A DNA stretch of 64,000 bases. Origin: an uncultured Pelagibacteraceae bacterium (GTDB taxonomy: Bacteria > Pseudomonadota > Alphaproteobacteria > Pelagibacterales > Pelagibacteraceae). The stretch spans positions 113,030 to 177,029 of the forward strand of contig CACEXE010000001.1 of assembly GCA_902563435.1 (NCBI GenBank). Direction: 5' to 3'. Made by a program: the position numbers and the translations under genes. Positions 9,563 through 18,357 of the stretch are shown here, one piece after another (the stretch's first letter is position 1; each line of letters opens with the position of its first letter). Under the pieces are notes generated by a model. The model saw nothing but the letters and a program-made list of their open reading frames with translations, had not been told where the DNA came from and searched no databases.

Positions 9563-10057
9563 TTATTTTGGTTTTTTTTTAACAGATTTTGATTGTTTAG
9601 ATCGCCACTTATTCAGATTATTTTTAACACTCTTATCAAAGGTAGAAATAATCGATGCGGCATACAAAGCAGCATTTATTGCTCCATCTTTACCAATTGC
9701 TACTGTTCCAACAGGTATACCTTTTGGCATTTGAGCTATTGATAGTAAACTATCTAGACCTTTTAATTTTTTACTTTCGATTGGCACTCCTATTACTGGA
9801 ATTCTTGTTAGAGATGCAATCATTCCTGGTAGATGGGCCGATCCTCCAGCTCCAGCAATTATCACAGAAATGTTATTGTTTTCTGCAGATTTTGCATACT
9901 TAAACATACGTTCTGGAGTCCTATGAGCAGAAACTATATTTGTTTCGTAATTAATTTTAAGTAATTTAAGAATTTTTTCACAAAATTTCATGGTTGAGTA
10001 ATCAGAATTACTTCCCATAACAATTGATACCTTGTGACTATATTTTTTGTTTTTCAC
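9563..10057 (-). CDS. purE: N5-carboxyaminoimidazole ribonucleotide mutase
   Basis: This 164-residue class I PurE rearranges N5-CAIR to CAIR. The motif [10 protein letters not shown] lies near residue 14, SAHRTPERM near 43 (catalytic His), and [14 protein letters not shown] near 69. It is first in purEK, with its promoter in the short divergent region 10058-10144. The C-terminus is Lys rich, as often in SAR11 proteins. Confidence 0.95.
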   Translation of the reverse strand: MKNKKYSHKVSIVMGSNSDYSTMKFCEKILKLLKINYETNIVSAHRTPERMFKYAKSAENNNISVIIAGAGGSAHLPGMIASLTRIPVIGVPIESKKLKGLDSLLSIAQMPKGIPVGTVAIGKDGAINAALYAASIISTFDKSVKNNLNKWRSKQSKSVKKKPK

Positions 10058-10144
10058 GATACGAATTTGAATTTATATAGATTAACATATTCTTTAAATT
10101 TAAACTAGTCGACAAATTATATTATACTTATATTGTCTTTAAAT

Positions 10145-11113
10145 ATGAACTATCGAATAGATAATCTTCAATATTGTAACTGGTCTAGAGATATTTTTCT
10201 CATCAATAGGGAAGCTGGATTAAATGCAGTACACGTTACTCTAGTATATCACGAAGATTATGATGAATTCTTACAAAGAGTTAAAGAATGGGATAGATTT
10301 TTTGAAGAAAATTCAGATTTAATTTTTTTGGGAAAAACATTCGAAGATATTACAAAAGCACAATCTGATAACAAAACAGCAATTTTTTTTGGTTTTCAAA
10401 ATTGTTCCCCAATAGAGGATGATATAAACTTAATAGAGAAAGTCCATGAGCATGGTTGTAGATTTATGCAACTTACTTATAATAATCAATCCCTTCTAGC
10501 CACAGGATGTTATGAAAAAAATGATTCTGGTGTCACAAATTTTGGAAGACAAGCAATTAAAGAGATGAATAGGGTAGGTATAGTTGTGGACATGTCTCAT
10601 TCAGCAGAAAAAAGCACTTTAGATGCGATCGAAATAAGTGAAAAACCAATTGCAATTACCCATGCTAATCCTTCTTTCTGGCATGAGGCTTTAAGAAATA
10701 AATCAGATTTTTTATTAAAAAAACTTTCAGAAAGTGGAGGCATCTTAGGTCTTTCATTATATTCTCATCATTTAAAAGATGGAACGAATTGTAAATTAGA
10801 AAATTTCTGCGAAATGGTTGCTAAAACTGCAGAAATAATGGATGTAAAAAATATTGGTATCGGGTCAGACTTATGTTTGAACCAACCTGACAGCGTTGTT
10901 GAATGGATGAGAAATGGAACTTGGTCTAAAAGTACAAATTACGGAGAGGGAAGTAAAAAAAAACCTGGATTTCCAAAGCAACCCGAGTGGTTTCTGGACG
11001 CTAGAGGGTTTAATAATTTAGAAACAGGATTGAAAAAAGTTGGTTTTAATATGCAGGAAGTAGATGGAATTTTAGGAAATAATTGGTTTAACTTTTATAA
11101 AGGAATTAACTAA
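10145..11113 (+). CDS. Peptidase M19 (membrane dipeptidase) homologue with altered metal site
   Basis: This 322-residue TIM-barrel amidohydrolase relative is in the M19 renal dipeptidase family: DMSH (His152), THANPS (His173) and GIGSD (Asp242) are the family's His, His and Asp positions. The first ligands differ. Where M19 enzymes have DGHND the protein reads IDNLQYCNWS, and the bridging Glu position reads GFQN (Gln85). It may therefore bind one metal or act on something other than dipeptides. I chose the ATG at 10145; a TTG at 10133 in frame would add four residues. It shares its last base with the next gene's ATG and heads an operon of unknown proteins. Confidence 0.85.
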   Translation: MNYRIDNLQYCNWSRDIFLINREAGLNAVHVTLVYHEDYDEFLQRVKEWDRFFEENSDLIFLGKTFEDITKAQSDNKTAIFFGFQNCSPIEDDINLIEKVHEHGCRFMQLTYNNQSLLATGCYEKNDSGVTNFGRQAIKEMNRVGIVVDMSHSAEKSTLDAIEISEKPIAITHANPSFWHEALRNKSDFLLKKLSESGGILGLSLYSHHLKDGTNCKLENFCEMVAKTAEIMDVKNIGIGSDLCLNQPDSVVEWMRNGTWSKSTNYGEGSKKKPGFPKQPEWFLDARGFNNLETGLKKVGFNMQEVDGILGNNWFNFYKGIN

Positions 11114-12768
11114 TGGAAATAAGATTAAGAGATCCAAAATTTTTAATGAAACTATCTAAATTAGGATCTTTTCATCAATCAAAATTATCATTTCTAAGAT
11201 CTTTTTTATCTGAATTTAAAGATTGGAAATATAGCCGAGATTTATTTCAACTAAATGACAAAGGACATGGGAGAGCAGTTTATTCATTTACAAAAGATAA
11301 AAGAACATATTCTCTCATTTGTTTTGCCAATGAAATCAAAGATGACGAGAGATCAGATAGAGTAATAGCCACTAAGTGGGATGCTGCTTTTACTCTGTTT
11401 GATGGAATTCCATCAAAAGAAGATATTGATAGACTTAACGATAATGTTCCAAAACAAGAGGTGGGAAGACTTTCGTATAAGGAATTAACACTATCAAGAG
11501 CCAATAAGTCAGTAAGAGTTTTTGACCATGTGGTTGAAAGTTTATCAAATGGAGAGCAACCTAATAAAGAGATTTTATCTAAAGTAGGTTATTTATATAG
11601 AACAACGGCTGTTTATGGCTCTGGAAAATTTGGATTAGCGGACAGGTTTAGAATTAAAAATAGAGAGGAAATCAGAGGACCTTTTAGATTAGAAATGATG
11701 CTAGTTTATCTCGTTAGACAATTTACATTTGATCAGGTTAATCATATTGCAAAAAATAAAAATCCAAAATTAGCAGTAGAATTAGATCCCGCAATTAGCA
11801 GAAACTTAGGAATAGGAAACTCCACTGGTCTTGGTATGGCTCCTTTTATTGTTAATCATCCAACTTTGTTGAATAATTGGATACATGCAAGAGAAACTGC
11901 TTTGAAACAAATAAGAGAAATAGAGCAAGTTTCAAAAAATGACATTGATATTTTTTATAATTGCCTAATTAAATCTTTAAAGAATATAACCAGTTGGCAC
12001 ACTGATAGTGAATTTCAAAAAGAAAAAATCAAAGGTTTAATTGAAGATTTAAAAAAGTTTATAAAATTTATGAAAGAAGATTTTAAATTTCAAAATTCAT
12101 ATCAATTTAATCAAATTTACAACTGGTCAGAGGAAAATTTGAATGATGAATGTATAGAATATATTGTATCTATGATGATGGAACCGTATGATAACATAGT
12201 TAATCCATTGATTACGCAAATGAGTTCTGATGAGGAAAAGCATTTTAACATTCCCGTTGATAGAACTATTGAAGATTTAAGAAACATATTAGAAAATAAA
12301 TATTCTGAAATACTTAAAATTGATTTTTTAAAAGACAAAAATAATCAAAACTTTTGGTTTATATCGAAAAATAAAGAAGAACCTAGAATAGGAGACAGAT
12401 ATATTGATGAGGGATCTGATTTAGAACAACCTTTGGCAATAGCAAGAGACATAAATAAACTTTATGAAGCTGTATTTACAAAAAAAAATAGTTCTAAAAT
12501 TGGCAAATTTTTAAAAGATAATAATCATTTAAGACACGTTGTCAGAAGAGCATTTATTGTAGAAAAGTTTCCTTATTCAGAAATCCAAGACAATACAATT
12601 GGGTCCAAACTAGTTCCAATTGATATGTTAAGATTAAAATTATCATTTTTTGGAGCTATTAAGTTTGATCCTAGATCAGATAAATGGTTGCGTATTTGCA
12701 TGTTCCAAGGAGCACCTTTGCCTTCAGAACTTGGAAATTTTGATGATAAATGGATTTATAAATCATAA
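11113..12768 (+). CDS. Large protein of unknown function, M19-linked
   Basis: This 551-residue soluble protein is not one I can place. It has no signal peptide, membrane span or nucleotide-binding loop. Well-ordered segments such as GYLYRTTAVYGSGKFGLADR (about 160-180) and the Gly-rich GIGNSTGLGMAPFIVNHPTL (about 235-255) look like the conserved core of a globular enzyme, while residues 300-400 are Lys/Asn rich and helical. It is translationally coupled to the M19 homologue (TAATG) and followed four bases later by the 202-residue gene, so the three probably act together. Confidence 0.8.
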   Translation: MEIRLRDPKFLMKLSKLGSFHQSKLSFLRSFLSEFKDWKYSRDLFQLNDKGHGRAVYSFTKDKRTYSLICFANEIKDDERSDRVIATKWDAAFTLFDGIPSKEDIDRLNDNVPKQEVGRLSYKELTLSRANKSVRVFDHVVESLSNGEQPNKEILSKVGYLYRTTAVYGSGKFGLADRFRIKNREEIRGPFRLEMMLVYLVRQFTFDQVNHIAKNKNPKLAVELDPAISRNLGIGNSTGLGMAPFIVNHPTLLNNWIHARETALKQIREIEQVSKNDIDIFYNCLIKSLKNITSWHTDSEFQKEKIKGLIEDLKKFIKFMKEDFKFQNSYQFNQIYNWSEENLNDECIEYIVSMMMEPYDNIVNPLITQMSSDEEKHFNIPVDRTIEDLRNILENKYSEILKIDFLKDKNNQNFWFISKNKEEPRIGDRYIDEGSDLEQPLAIARDINKLYEAVFTKKNSSKIGKFLKDNNHLRHVVRRAFIVEKFPYSEIQDNTIGSKLVPIDMLRLKLSFFGAIKFDPRSDKWLRICMFQGAPLPSELGNFDDKWIYKS

Positions 12769-12772
12769 ATAA

Positions 12773-13381
12773 ATGAGAAGCTTTAGTGAAATAGAAGTAA
12801 CTACAAAAAAAGCATCTAAAGCTATTGGTTTTTCTTGGGGAATATCAGAGGAGGTTGGAAAAAATATTCGATTACTAGAAATGTTTGGATTGCCAGGTCT
12901 TAAAAATTTAAACCAATACTACAAAATTTATAAAATCAGTAATTTTGAAAATATAGATGAAATATCGGCCTCAAATACTCCAAAGACTTTTTATTGTCCT
13001 ATATTATCTGGATTAAATTTTTTTGATCAATCTTCATCAATATCTAAATTCAACGAAATTGAGATAAATAAGATTGCTTTTCCACTTATATTTTTGTCGT
13101 TTGTAAGCAGAACCTCTGAAATTATTGGTAAGAGAATATTCTTAAAGATGGATGATAAAGAATTTTTATTTAATTTTAACGAGTCTATTTACTCCAACTA
13201 TTTGACAGGTGATGTATTAGAAAAATCAGACAAAATTAACTTAAAATTTTTAGATAATAAGAACAGTTTTAATGAAGATGAATGGTCTGAAATTTATAAT
13301 TTATCGCTAAAAACTTACGTTGATGAAAGTGATAAATCGAGGGAACGAACAGCAGGAGCTGGATTAACAGATAATGACTAA
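12773..13381 (+). CDS. DUF3726-like protein of unknown function
   Basis: This is a 202-residue protein whose start, SFSEIEVTTKKASKAIGFSW then GISEEVGKNIRLLE, resembles from memory the DUF3726 family (SxxEIexxxxKAaRgaGxxWGxAEEAGkA). Function is unknown. It is the third gene of the M19-headed operon, and its stop is overlapped by the ATG of the microprotein at 13374. No membrane segment is visible. The family name needs an HMM search to confirm. Confidence 0.75.
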   Translation: MRSFSEIEVTTKKASKAIGFSWGISEEVGKNIRLLEMFGLPGLKNLNQYYKIYKISNFENIDEISASNTPKTFYCPILSGLNFFDQSSSISKFNEIEINKIAFPLIFLSFVSRTSEIIGKRIFLKMDDKEFLFNFNESIYSNYLTGDVLEKSDKINLKFLDNKNSFNEDEWSEIYNLSLKTYVDESDKSRERTAGAGLTDND

Positions 13382-13541
13382 AGAATATGATGCAGAATTA
13401 AATAAGAATTTAGAAGCAGATTTAAATGATATTTGTGAAGAGTGTAAAAAAGAAGATGAAAGCGTAACTCAAAATTTATTCCTTACTGGTTTTAAAATTT
13501 GCAAATCTTGCAGAACATCTAAAACTGTTTTTCCTTTTTAG
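13374..13541 (+). CDS. Microprotein with two CxxC pairs (zinc-ribbon-like)
   Basis: This 55-residue ORF starts at the ATG at 13374, inside the end of the DUF3726-like gene (8-base overlap), and stops at TAG 13539-13541. It encodes MTKEYDAELNKNLEADLNDI followed by CEEC (Cys21, Cys24) and later CKSC (Cys43, Cys46). That is the ligand spacing of a small zinc ribbon, like the short metal-binding proteins that end many operons. Its overlap, frame integrity and four paired cysteines argue that it is real and part of the M19 operon. It also overlaps the 3' end of the convergent Yip1-like gene by four bases. Confidence 0.72.
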   Translation: MTKEYDAELNKNLEADLNDICEECKKEDESVTQNLFLTGFKICKSCRTSKTVFPF

Positions 13542-14083
13542 CTAATATTACTAATTGGAATTGAATTCATTCTATTAATTATGAATGTTATAGATAGAAA
13601 AGCTATTATTAGAAAAGATAAAAATACTATTCCAAATGATTTCAAGTTAGATTTTAAATTCAAAATTTGTTTGGTTGATATTATTAGAGATGCAAATATC
13701 CAAAATTGAGTAAGGAAAATAATTGGCAGAACTAAGTCAGGTGTTACTGCAAAAAACCTAATTAAACCTGGCGCATGAGCATAACCCACAGCTATTAAAA
13801 TCTTTTTAAAAGGAACCTTACTCCCTTTATCTGGAAAAATTTTTACTCCAATTACAAAAATAAAAATAGCCCAAACAAACCATGTTAAAAGAGCAGTCAA
13901 GCCCGAGATGCCAATTGATGTTCTCACGATTGAATTTGCCGCTACTGCTCCCGCGACACCATCAAGTATCATTACAAGACCAGCAAAATAGATTGCAGCC
14001 TCACCAAAGTATTTATTATCTCTGTATAAGCTTTGATCTAATTTTAAAGATTTAAAAAAAATTTCTAAAAATTGTGCGAACAT
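13538..14083 (-). CDS. Yip1-domain integral membrane protein
   Basis: This 181-residue protein has five hydrophobic segments beginning near residues 28, 58, 80, 115 and 145. The short amphipathic N-terminus and the pattern AVAANSIVR ... AVGYAHAPGLIRF (the conserved xxxYAxxPxL stretch) fit the Yip1/YIF1 fold. Bacterial members have no established function. It lies downstream of the demethylase operon on the same strand but is separated from it by a strong hairpin at 14091-14113, so it may be partly uncoupled. Confidence 0.75.
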   Translation of the reverse strand: MFAQFLEIFFKSLKLDQSLYRDNKYFGEAAIYFAGLVMILDGVAGAVAANSIVRTSIGISGLTALLTWFVWAIFIFVIGVKIFPDKGSKVPFKKILIAVGYAHAPGLIRFFAVTPDLVLPIIFLTQFWIFASLIISTKQILNLKSNLKSFGIVFLSFLIIAFLSITFIINRMNSIPISNIS

Positions 14084-14090
14084 TTTAATT

Positions 14091-14113
14091 AGGGAGGAGC
14101 TAAACTCCTCCCT
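14091..14113 (-). terminator. Hairpin downstream of the demethylase gene
   Basis: A perfect 9-bp GC-rich inverted repeat, AGGGAGGAG / CTCCTCCCT, has a 5-base loop (CTAAA). On the minus strand the trailing sequence is AATTAAAAT, a poor T tract, so this may stabilise the upstream mRNA or only partly terminate. It stands between the demethylase stop (14123) and the Yip1-like start (14083). Confidence 0.6.
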
Positions 14114-14122
14114 TAAAGTTAT

Positions 14123-15481
14123 TTAACCTTTTACAACTTCTCTTGTATTTGCGTTGTAAGATTCTTTAAATGGTATATCTACTATTACTGCATCAACAGG
14201 TTTGCCTGGAGTTTCAGAATATTTCTCCGGCAAATGTACCTTGAACTTAGATCCTACTTTTCCTTTTGGAAATCCATTTGCGTTCAATGTTCCATCAAAT
14301 GGCACATAACCCATAGCAATGTTCTGTTTCTTTTCAGGATGATACCAAGGAGAAGTAACAAAACCTATAGGTTCTCCACCACCCTCATCTGAAATTAGCC
14401 AAAAGTCAGGAGCGTATTCCTCAATTGGTTTTCCTCCTAATTCAAGACCAACTAATTGAAGTTTGTATGGTTTGTGACCTGCTTTTAAATCAGCTTTCAT
14501 TTTTTCAAGAGCTTTCTTTCCTACGTAATCTGCTTTCTTGTTCCATTCTCCTTTACCAGACAATGATACTTGATAACCTAAATTACATTGAAAAGGATTA
14601 TGTTGATTATCCATGTCTTGACCCCAAGAAAGAATTCCAGCTTGAATTCTTCTATGGTGCGCAGGGGCAATAACCATTAGGCTATGTTTTTTTCCTGCTT
14701 CAAGAACTGCATTCCACATATCCTCTGCGTATAGCGTACATTCTCTTAAATAAATTTCATAACCAGCTTCACCAGAAAACCCTGATTGAGATATCACGCA
14801 ACTTCTTCCACCGATTTTAGCTTCTGCTAAACCGTAGAATGGCATATTGTCAAAATCTACTTGATCTCCACATAAATCCTTCATTAATGCTTTAGATTTT
14901 GGCCCCTGTATCTGAACTGGGCTTACATCTATTTCATCAATTTCTACGTTGTATCTTTCGTCAGCGTTTACGCCTTGTAAATAAAGACCTATATCGCTAT
15001 CAGATAAACTAAACCAAAATTCATCTTTTGATATTCTTAAAAGAATAGGATCATTTAATACTCCGCCATATGCATTACAAAGAATTACATATCTTGCTCT
15101 CATTGGCGAAATTTTTGTAGCATCTCTTGTGATTACATAATCTACAAATTTTTCTGCATCTGGACCCTTTACTCTAATTTGTCTTTCAACAGCAACGTTC
15201 CACATTGTTACGTGATTTACTATTGCATCATACTCTACCATTGCACCACCATCTTCAGGTTTTACATATCCTCTTGGATGGTAAATACGATTATATACAG
15301 TTGCTCTCCAACAGCCTTCTTTCATTGACAAATGCCAATAGGGTGATTTTCTTACACGTGTTGAAATTAACATTTCAACTTTTGTTGGTCCGCTTTGTCT
15401 TAAATTATAAGGCACTTTTCTATCAGATTGATCTACTGATGTTACGTGTCTTAGTTTACTATAGTCAAATTCATTAGACAT
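14123..15481 (-). CDS. DmdA-like THF-dependent demethylase (GcvT family)
   Basis: This 452-residue GcvT-fold protein shows VTMWNVAVERQIRVKGPDA then KFVDYVITRD, the pattern of DmdA rather than of glycine-cleavage T-protein. Later come GYEIYL, the Gly-rich AGILSWGQDMDN and a C-terminal GcvT_C-like domain with GFVTSPWYHP. DmdA moves a methyl group from DMSP to tetrahydrofolate. At 452 residues this is longer than DmdA (about 370), and its substrate may be another methylated osmolyte such as a betaine. It overlaps the MetF-like gene by eight bases, so methyl-THF produced here could be oxidised at once. Not claimed to be DmdA itself. Confidence 0.78.
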   Translation of the reverse strand: MSNEFDYSKLRHVTSVDQSDRKVPYNLRQSGPTKVEMLISTRVRKSPYWHLSMKEGCWRATVYNRIYHPRGYVKPEDGGAMVEYDAIVNHVTMWNVAVERQIRVKGPDAEKFVDYVITRDATKISPMRARYVILCNAYGGVLNDPILLRISKDEFWFSLSDSDIGLYLQGVNADERYNVEIDEIDVSPVQIQGPKSKALMKDLCGDQVDFDNMPFYGLAEAKIGGRSCVISQSGFSGEAGYEIYLRECTLYAEDMWNAVLEAGKKHSLMVIAPAHHRRIQAGILSWGQDMDNQHNPFQCNLGYQVSLSGKGEWNKKADYVGKKALEKMKADLKAGHKPYKLQLVGLELGGKPIEEYAPDFWLISDEGGGEPIGFVTSPWYHPEKKQNIAMGYVPFDGTLNANGFPKGKVGSKFKVHLPEKYSETPGKPVDAVIVDIPFKESYNANTREVVKG

Positions 15482-16202
15482 AGTTATTCTCCTTCAACCA
15501 CTTGTTTGTTTCCTTCAAGCCGCCGAATGTATAAATGTGAAAATAATCAGTATGCGATTTAACTTTCCCAATTAGATCATTAGGGTCTTTAGGTTTCAAT
15601 AAATCTAATGCCTTACTAAAATTAGATTTAAGAAAATTAATGGAATTTTTTGCACCAACAATATTTGCAAACTTTATCAAGCTTGAAATTTTCATGGGCC
15701 CAGTTATTCCAACATGAACTGGTATCGTTTGTTTAGAAATGAAATCAACGATAGGCTGAGAATCTAGTAACCATTGAGTAACTATATAATCAGCATAAGG
15801 CTTTTTATCTATCATTGCTTTTTCTAATTCTGAGTCGGATATATCAGGACTACCCTCTGGATGTCCAGCAATTCCAATCTTAATTCCATCAAATAAACCT
15901 GTCTCTAATATTTGATATGAGCTGTCAAATTTTCCAACTGGGTCTCTACTTCCACCTATAGCCAATATCTGTTTTACACCTAAATCTTTACATCTCGTGA
16001 TGTAGTCTTTAAGTTCTTCCTCATTATTTATTGATCTAGCTGGGAAGTGGGGCACTGGATTAAATCCTTTTTTAACCAAATCACCAGACTTATCAGCAGT
16101 CTCTTTATAATCTCCTCCAGGTAGCATGGTCACGTAAACATCTTTAACTTCAGGTAAAGTATCAAGATCTGTGTGAGGCCCAATTTCTAATGAAAAATTC
16201 AT
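15474..16202 (-). CDS. MetF-like methylenetetrahydrofolate reductase family protein
   Basis: This is a 242-residue member of the methylenetetrahydrofolate reductase barrel family. The N-terminal SLEIGP sits where MetF has SFEFFPP, so Glu6 aligns with the catalytic glutamate. AIGGSRDPVG and GIAGHPEGSPD, followed by IVTQWLLDS and HVGITGPMK, are MetF-type loops (GVxGxPExH, TQxxFD). It is about 40-50 residues shorter than MetF, mostly at the N-terminus. Placed between an osmolyte transporter and a THF demethylase, it more likely oxidises 5-methyl-THF than supplies methionine synthesis. Confidence 0.82.
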   Translation of the reverse strand: MNFSLEIGPHTDLDTLPEVKDVYVTMLPGGDYKETADKSGDLVKKGFNPVPHFPARSINNEEELKDYITRCKDLGVKQILAIGGSRDPVGKFDSSYQILETGLFDGIKIGIAGHPEGSPDISDSELEKAMIDKKPYADYIVTQWLLDSQPIVDFISKQTIPVHVGITGPMKISSLIKFANIVGAKNSINFLKSNFSKALDLLKPKDPNDLIGKVKSHTDYFHIYTFGGLKETNKWLKENNYV

Positions 16203-16264
16203 TATTGGATAATTATTTATTTTAAAATAACTGTCTAGAAAAATATTAGATCAAAGTGTCAGGG

Positions 16265-17149
16265 TTATTTTTTCTGACCTCTATGTTTTTGAATTCTCTG
16301 ACCGTACTGCTGTGTTACTCTGTCAAAGATGATCGCCAGAGCTACTATTGCTAGTCCATTCATCATTCCAAGTGCTAAATACTGATTAGAAATAGCTTGT
16401 AAAATAGGCACTCCTAGACCTTTAACTCCAATCATTGACGCAATTACCACCATAGCCAAAGCCATCATAATTGTTTGGTTTATTCCAGCGAATATAGTGG
16501 GTAAAGACAACGGAATTTGCACAGATTTTAACTTTTGCATTGGCGTTGCACCAAATGCTTCGCTTGCTTCAAGTGTTTCTTTATCAACCTCTCTAATTCC
16601 AAGGTTTGTTAACCTAACAACTGGTGGTAAAGCATAAATACAAACTGCCAATAAACCAGGTACTTTCCCTATTCCTAAAAGCATTATTATAGGTATGAGG
16701 TAAACGAAACTTGGAATAGTTTGCATCATGTCCAATATAGGTAATATTGCCTTCTCAGCTCTACTTGATTTTGACATTAATATCCCAATTGGAATACCAA
16801 CAACTATACAAACTAATGTTGAAACAGATATTATAGCAACAGTTGCCATACAATTTTTCCACATTCCAAAATAGCCAATAACTATAAAACAAATTACAGT
16901 TCCTATGACCAGCTTAATACTTCTGGAACCTATCCAAGCTAATAAAGCAAATACTCCAATGACGATAGGCCAAGGACTATTAACTAATAATTTTTCTAAC
17001 CAAATTAAAAAATATAACAGTGGATCAAAAAAACTCTCTATACCGTCACCATAGGCTCTTGAAAAATCTTTAAAACTTAAATCAATTCCTTTTTTCAACT
17101 CTCTCAGAGCTGTTCTATCCATTACAGGAATTTTAGAAAAGAAGTCCAT
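16265..17149 (-). CDS. Glycine betaine/proline-type ABC permease (ProW-like)
   Basis: This 294-residue permease has about six to seven membrane spans. ProW hallmarks are present: IGIPIGILMSKS, LDMMQTIPSFVYLIPIIMLL and the EAA-loop region EASEAFGATPMQKLKSVQIP. It follows the binding-protein gene across a 55-base spacer containing a hairpin. No ATPase (ProV) gene lies in the cluster, which is unusual for this transporter family. The substrate is probably a quaternary amine or DMSP. Confidence 0.9.
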   Translation of the reverse strand: MDFFSKIPVMDRTALRELKKGIDLSFKDFSRAYGDGIESFFDPLLYFLIWLEKLLVNSPWPIVIGVFALLAWIGSRSIKLVIGTVICFIVIGYFGMWKNCMATVAIISVSTLVCIVVGIPIGILMSKSSRAEKAILPILDMMQTIPSFVYLIPIIMLLGIGKVPGLLAVCIYALPPVVRLTNLGIREVDKETLEASEAFGATPMQKLKSVQIPLSLPTIFAGINQTIMMALAMVVIASMIGVKGLGVPILQAISNQYLALGMMNGLAIVALAIIFDRVTQQYGQRIQKHRGQKK

Positions 17150-17164
17150 TTATTTTTTCTTAAA

Positions 17165-17192
17165 ATCGAACCCGTTTTATAACGGGTTCGAT
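17165..17192 (-). terminator. Intercistronic hairpin between binding protein and permease
   Basis: The inverted repeat CGAACCCG / CGGGTTCG (17167-17174 and 17183-17190) extends by two A:T pairs to a 10-bp stem with an 8-base loop. On the minus strand it is followed by TTTT. Such hairpins after a binding-protein gene commonly protect the upstream message or attenuate readthrough, giving more binding protein than permease. Confidence 0.65.
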
Positions 17193-17204
17193 AATTTTAA
17201 TTAA

Positions 17205-18215
17205 TTAAAGTGCTTTTTTGATTTTTTTAGCCGCTGAACTTGAAACCCATTTAGACCAAACGTCCTCTTGTGTTTTCAAAAATTCAATTGCAGCATCTGC
17301 ACCTTCAGCTTGGTTTTCTCCCATCCAAACTAACATTCCATTCATTACTGGACCTGGGTATGTTCTTTTTTCAAGATAATCCATACCTTCTTTTCCAGCA
17401 GTTTTTTTGTAATTGTCGGTTGCGACTGAATAAACTTCAGACTTAACCCATGAAGATTTTAAAGGATTAGCACACTCTTGCTCGGGTTTTGACAAACAGT
17501 TATCCCAGTTATCTTTACCAGCGTACTCACCCATATCCACAGCAATCATTCCATATTTTCCAATTATAGCAGTTGGTGACCAGTAGTAACCAAACCAGTT
17601 TTCACCTCTTTCTGCAGCTTTTGCAATTGAACCATCAAGACCTGCTGCTGATCCAGTTTCTACTATAGCCCAACCTTTTGCTTCCATTCCCCAAGCTCTA
17701 AAATGATTTCTGTTACTTAATTCACAGTTCCATCCTGGAGGGCAAATATGAAATCCGCCTTTTGATGGATCTTCCGGGTGTGGGAAAAGATCAGGTCTTT
17801 CTAAAATTGCATCGGCAGTTGTAAGTTCTGGATGCTTCTCTAAAGTTGCTGGTAATACCCACCAACCTTCACCTAAACCAGTAATCGGTGCTTTATTAAT
17901 CGAGTGGAGTTTTCCTTCGGCTACAGCAGCTTCTAACTCTACTTTTGCTGCATTTGCCCAAAACTCGGGAGCTATATCTGGCTCACCTTTTTCTTGCATC
18001 GAAGTAAATGTAGGCATTGTAGCACCAGGCACAAGCTCAACATTACATCCATAACCTTCTTCTAATATGATTTTGTCAACTTCAGCCATAAAATTTGCAG
18101 AGGCCCAATTCATATTAGCAATAGTAATGTCTCCACATTTTGCATTAGCAACATTACTGTACGATGTAACGCCTAAAACAAATAATGCAGAAAGTAATAT
18201 TCTTTTTAATTTCAT
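17205..18215 (-). CDS. Glycine betaine/DMSP-type ABC substrate-binding protein (ProX/OpuAC-like)
   Basis: This 336-residue periplasmic protein has a signal peptide (KRILLSALFVLGVTSYSNVANA, cut near residue 25). DITIANMNWASANFMAEVDK and the Trp-rich segments EFWANAA, GWWVLP and ENWFGYYWSP are typical of the OpuAC fold, where aromatic cages hold quaternary ammonium groups. A good Shine-Dalgarno, AGGAGA at 18221-18226 on the minus strand, precedes the ATG, stronger than most here and fitting high expression. First gene of the operon leading to ProW, MetF-like and DmdA-like proteins. Confidence 0.9.
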   Translation of the reverse strand: MKLKRILLSALFVLGVTSYSNVANAKCGDITIANMNWASANFMAEVDKIILEEGYGCNVELVPGATMPTFTSMQEKGEPDIAPEFWANAAKVELEAAVAEGKLHSINKAPITGLGEGWWVLPATLEKHPELTTADAILERPDLFPHPEDPSKGGFHICPPGWNCELSNRNHFRAWGMEAKGWAIVETGSAAGLDGSIAKAAERGENWFGYYWSPTAIIGKYGMIAVDMGEYAGKDNWDNCLSKPEQECANPLKSSWVKSEVYSVATDNYKKTAGKEGMDYLEKRTYPGPVMNGMLVWMGENQAEGADAAIEFLKTQEDVWSKWVSSSAAKKIKKAL

Positions 18216-18357
18216 TATTATCTCCTAATTAATTAATTATAATTCATCAGAACATATAGAGGGATAAATTGCAAACTGGTTTCAACTCTTAGTTGTGTGA
18301 AAATTGTCTTTATACCCCTCATATTTATAAATAAATTATTAAAAAATATTAAATCCT
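18216..18357. promoter_or_regulatory. Divergent region upstream of the osmolyte operon
   Basis: This 142-bp region separates the binding-protein operon (minus) from the methyltransferase operon (plus). It holds the minus-strand Shine-Dalgarno at 18221-18226 and TATAAT-like sequence near 18236-18241 on the minus strand. I looked for SAM-V and glycine riboswitch pairing and did not find it; a short CAACT/AGTTG repeat at 18283-18295 is too small to interpret. Confidence 0.4.

Noticed and set aside
18216-18357. Possible SAM-V or glycine riboswitch upstream of the osmolyte operon
   Set aside because: Both classes are known in SAR11, but I could not find their conserved core or a pseudoknot here; only a 5-bp repeat is present.
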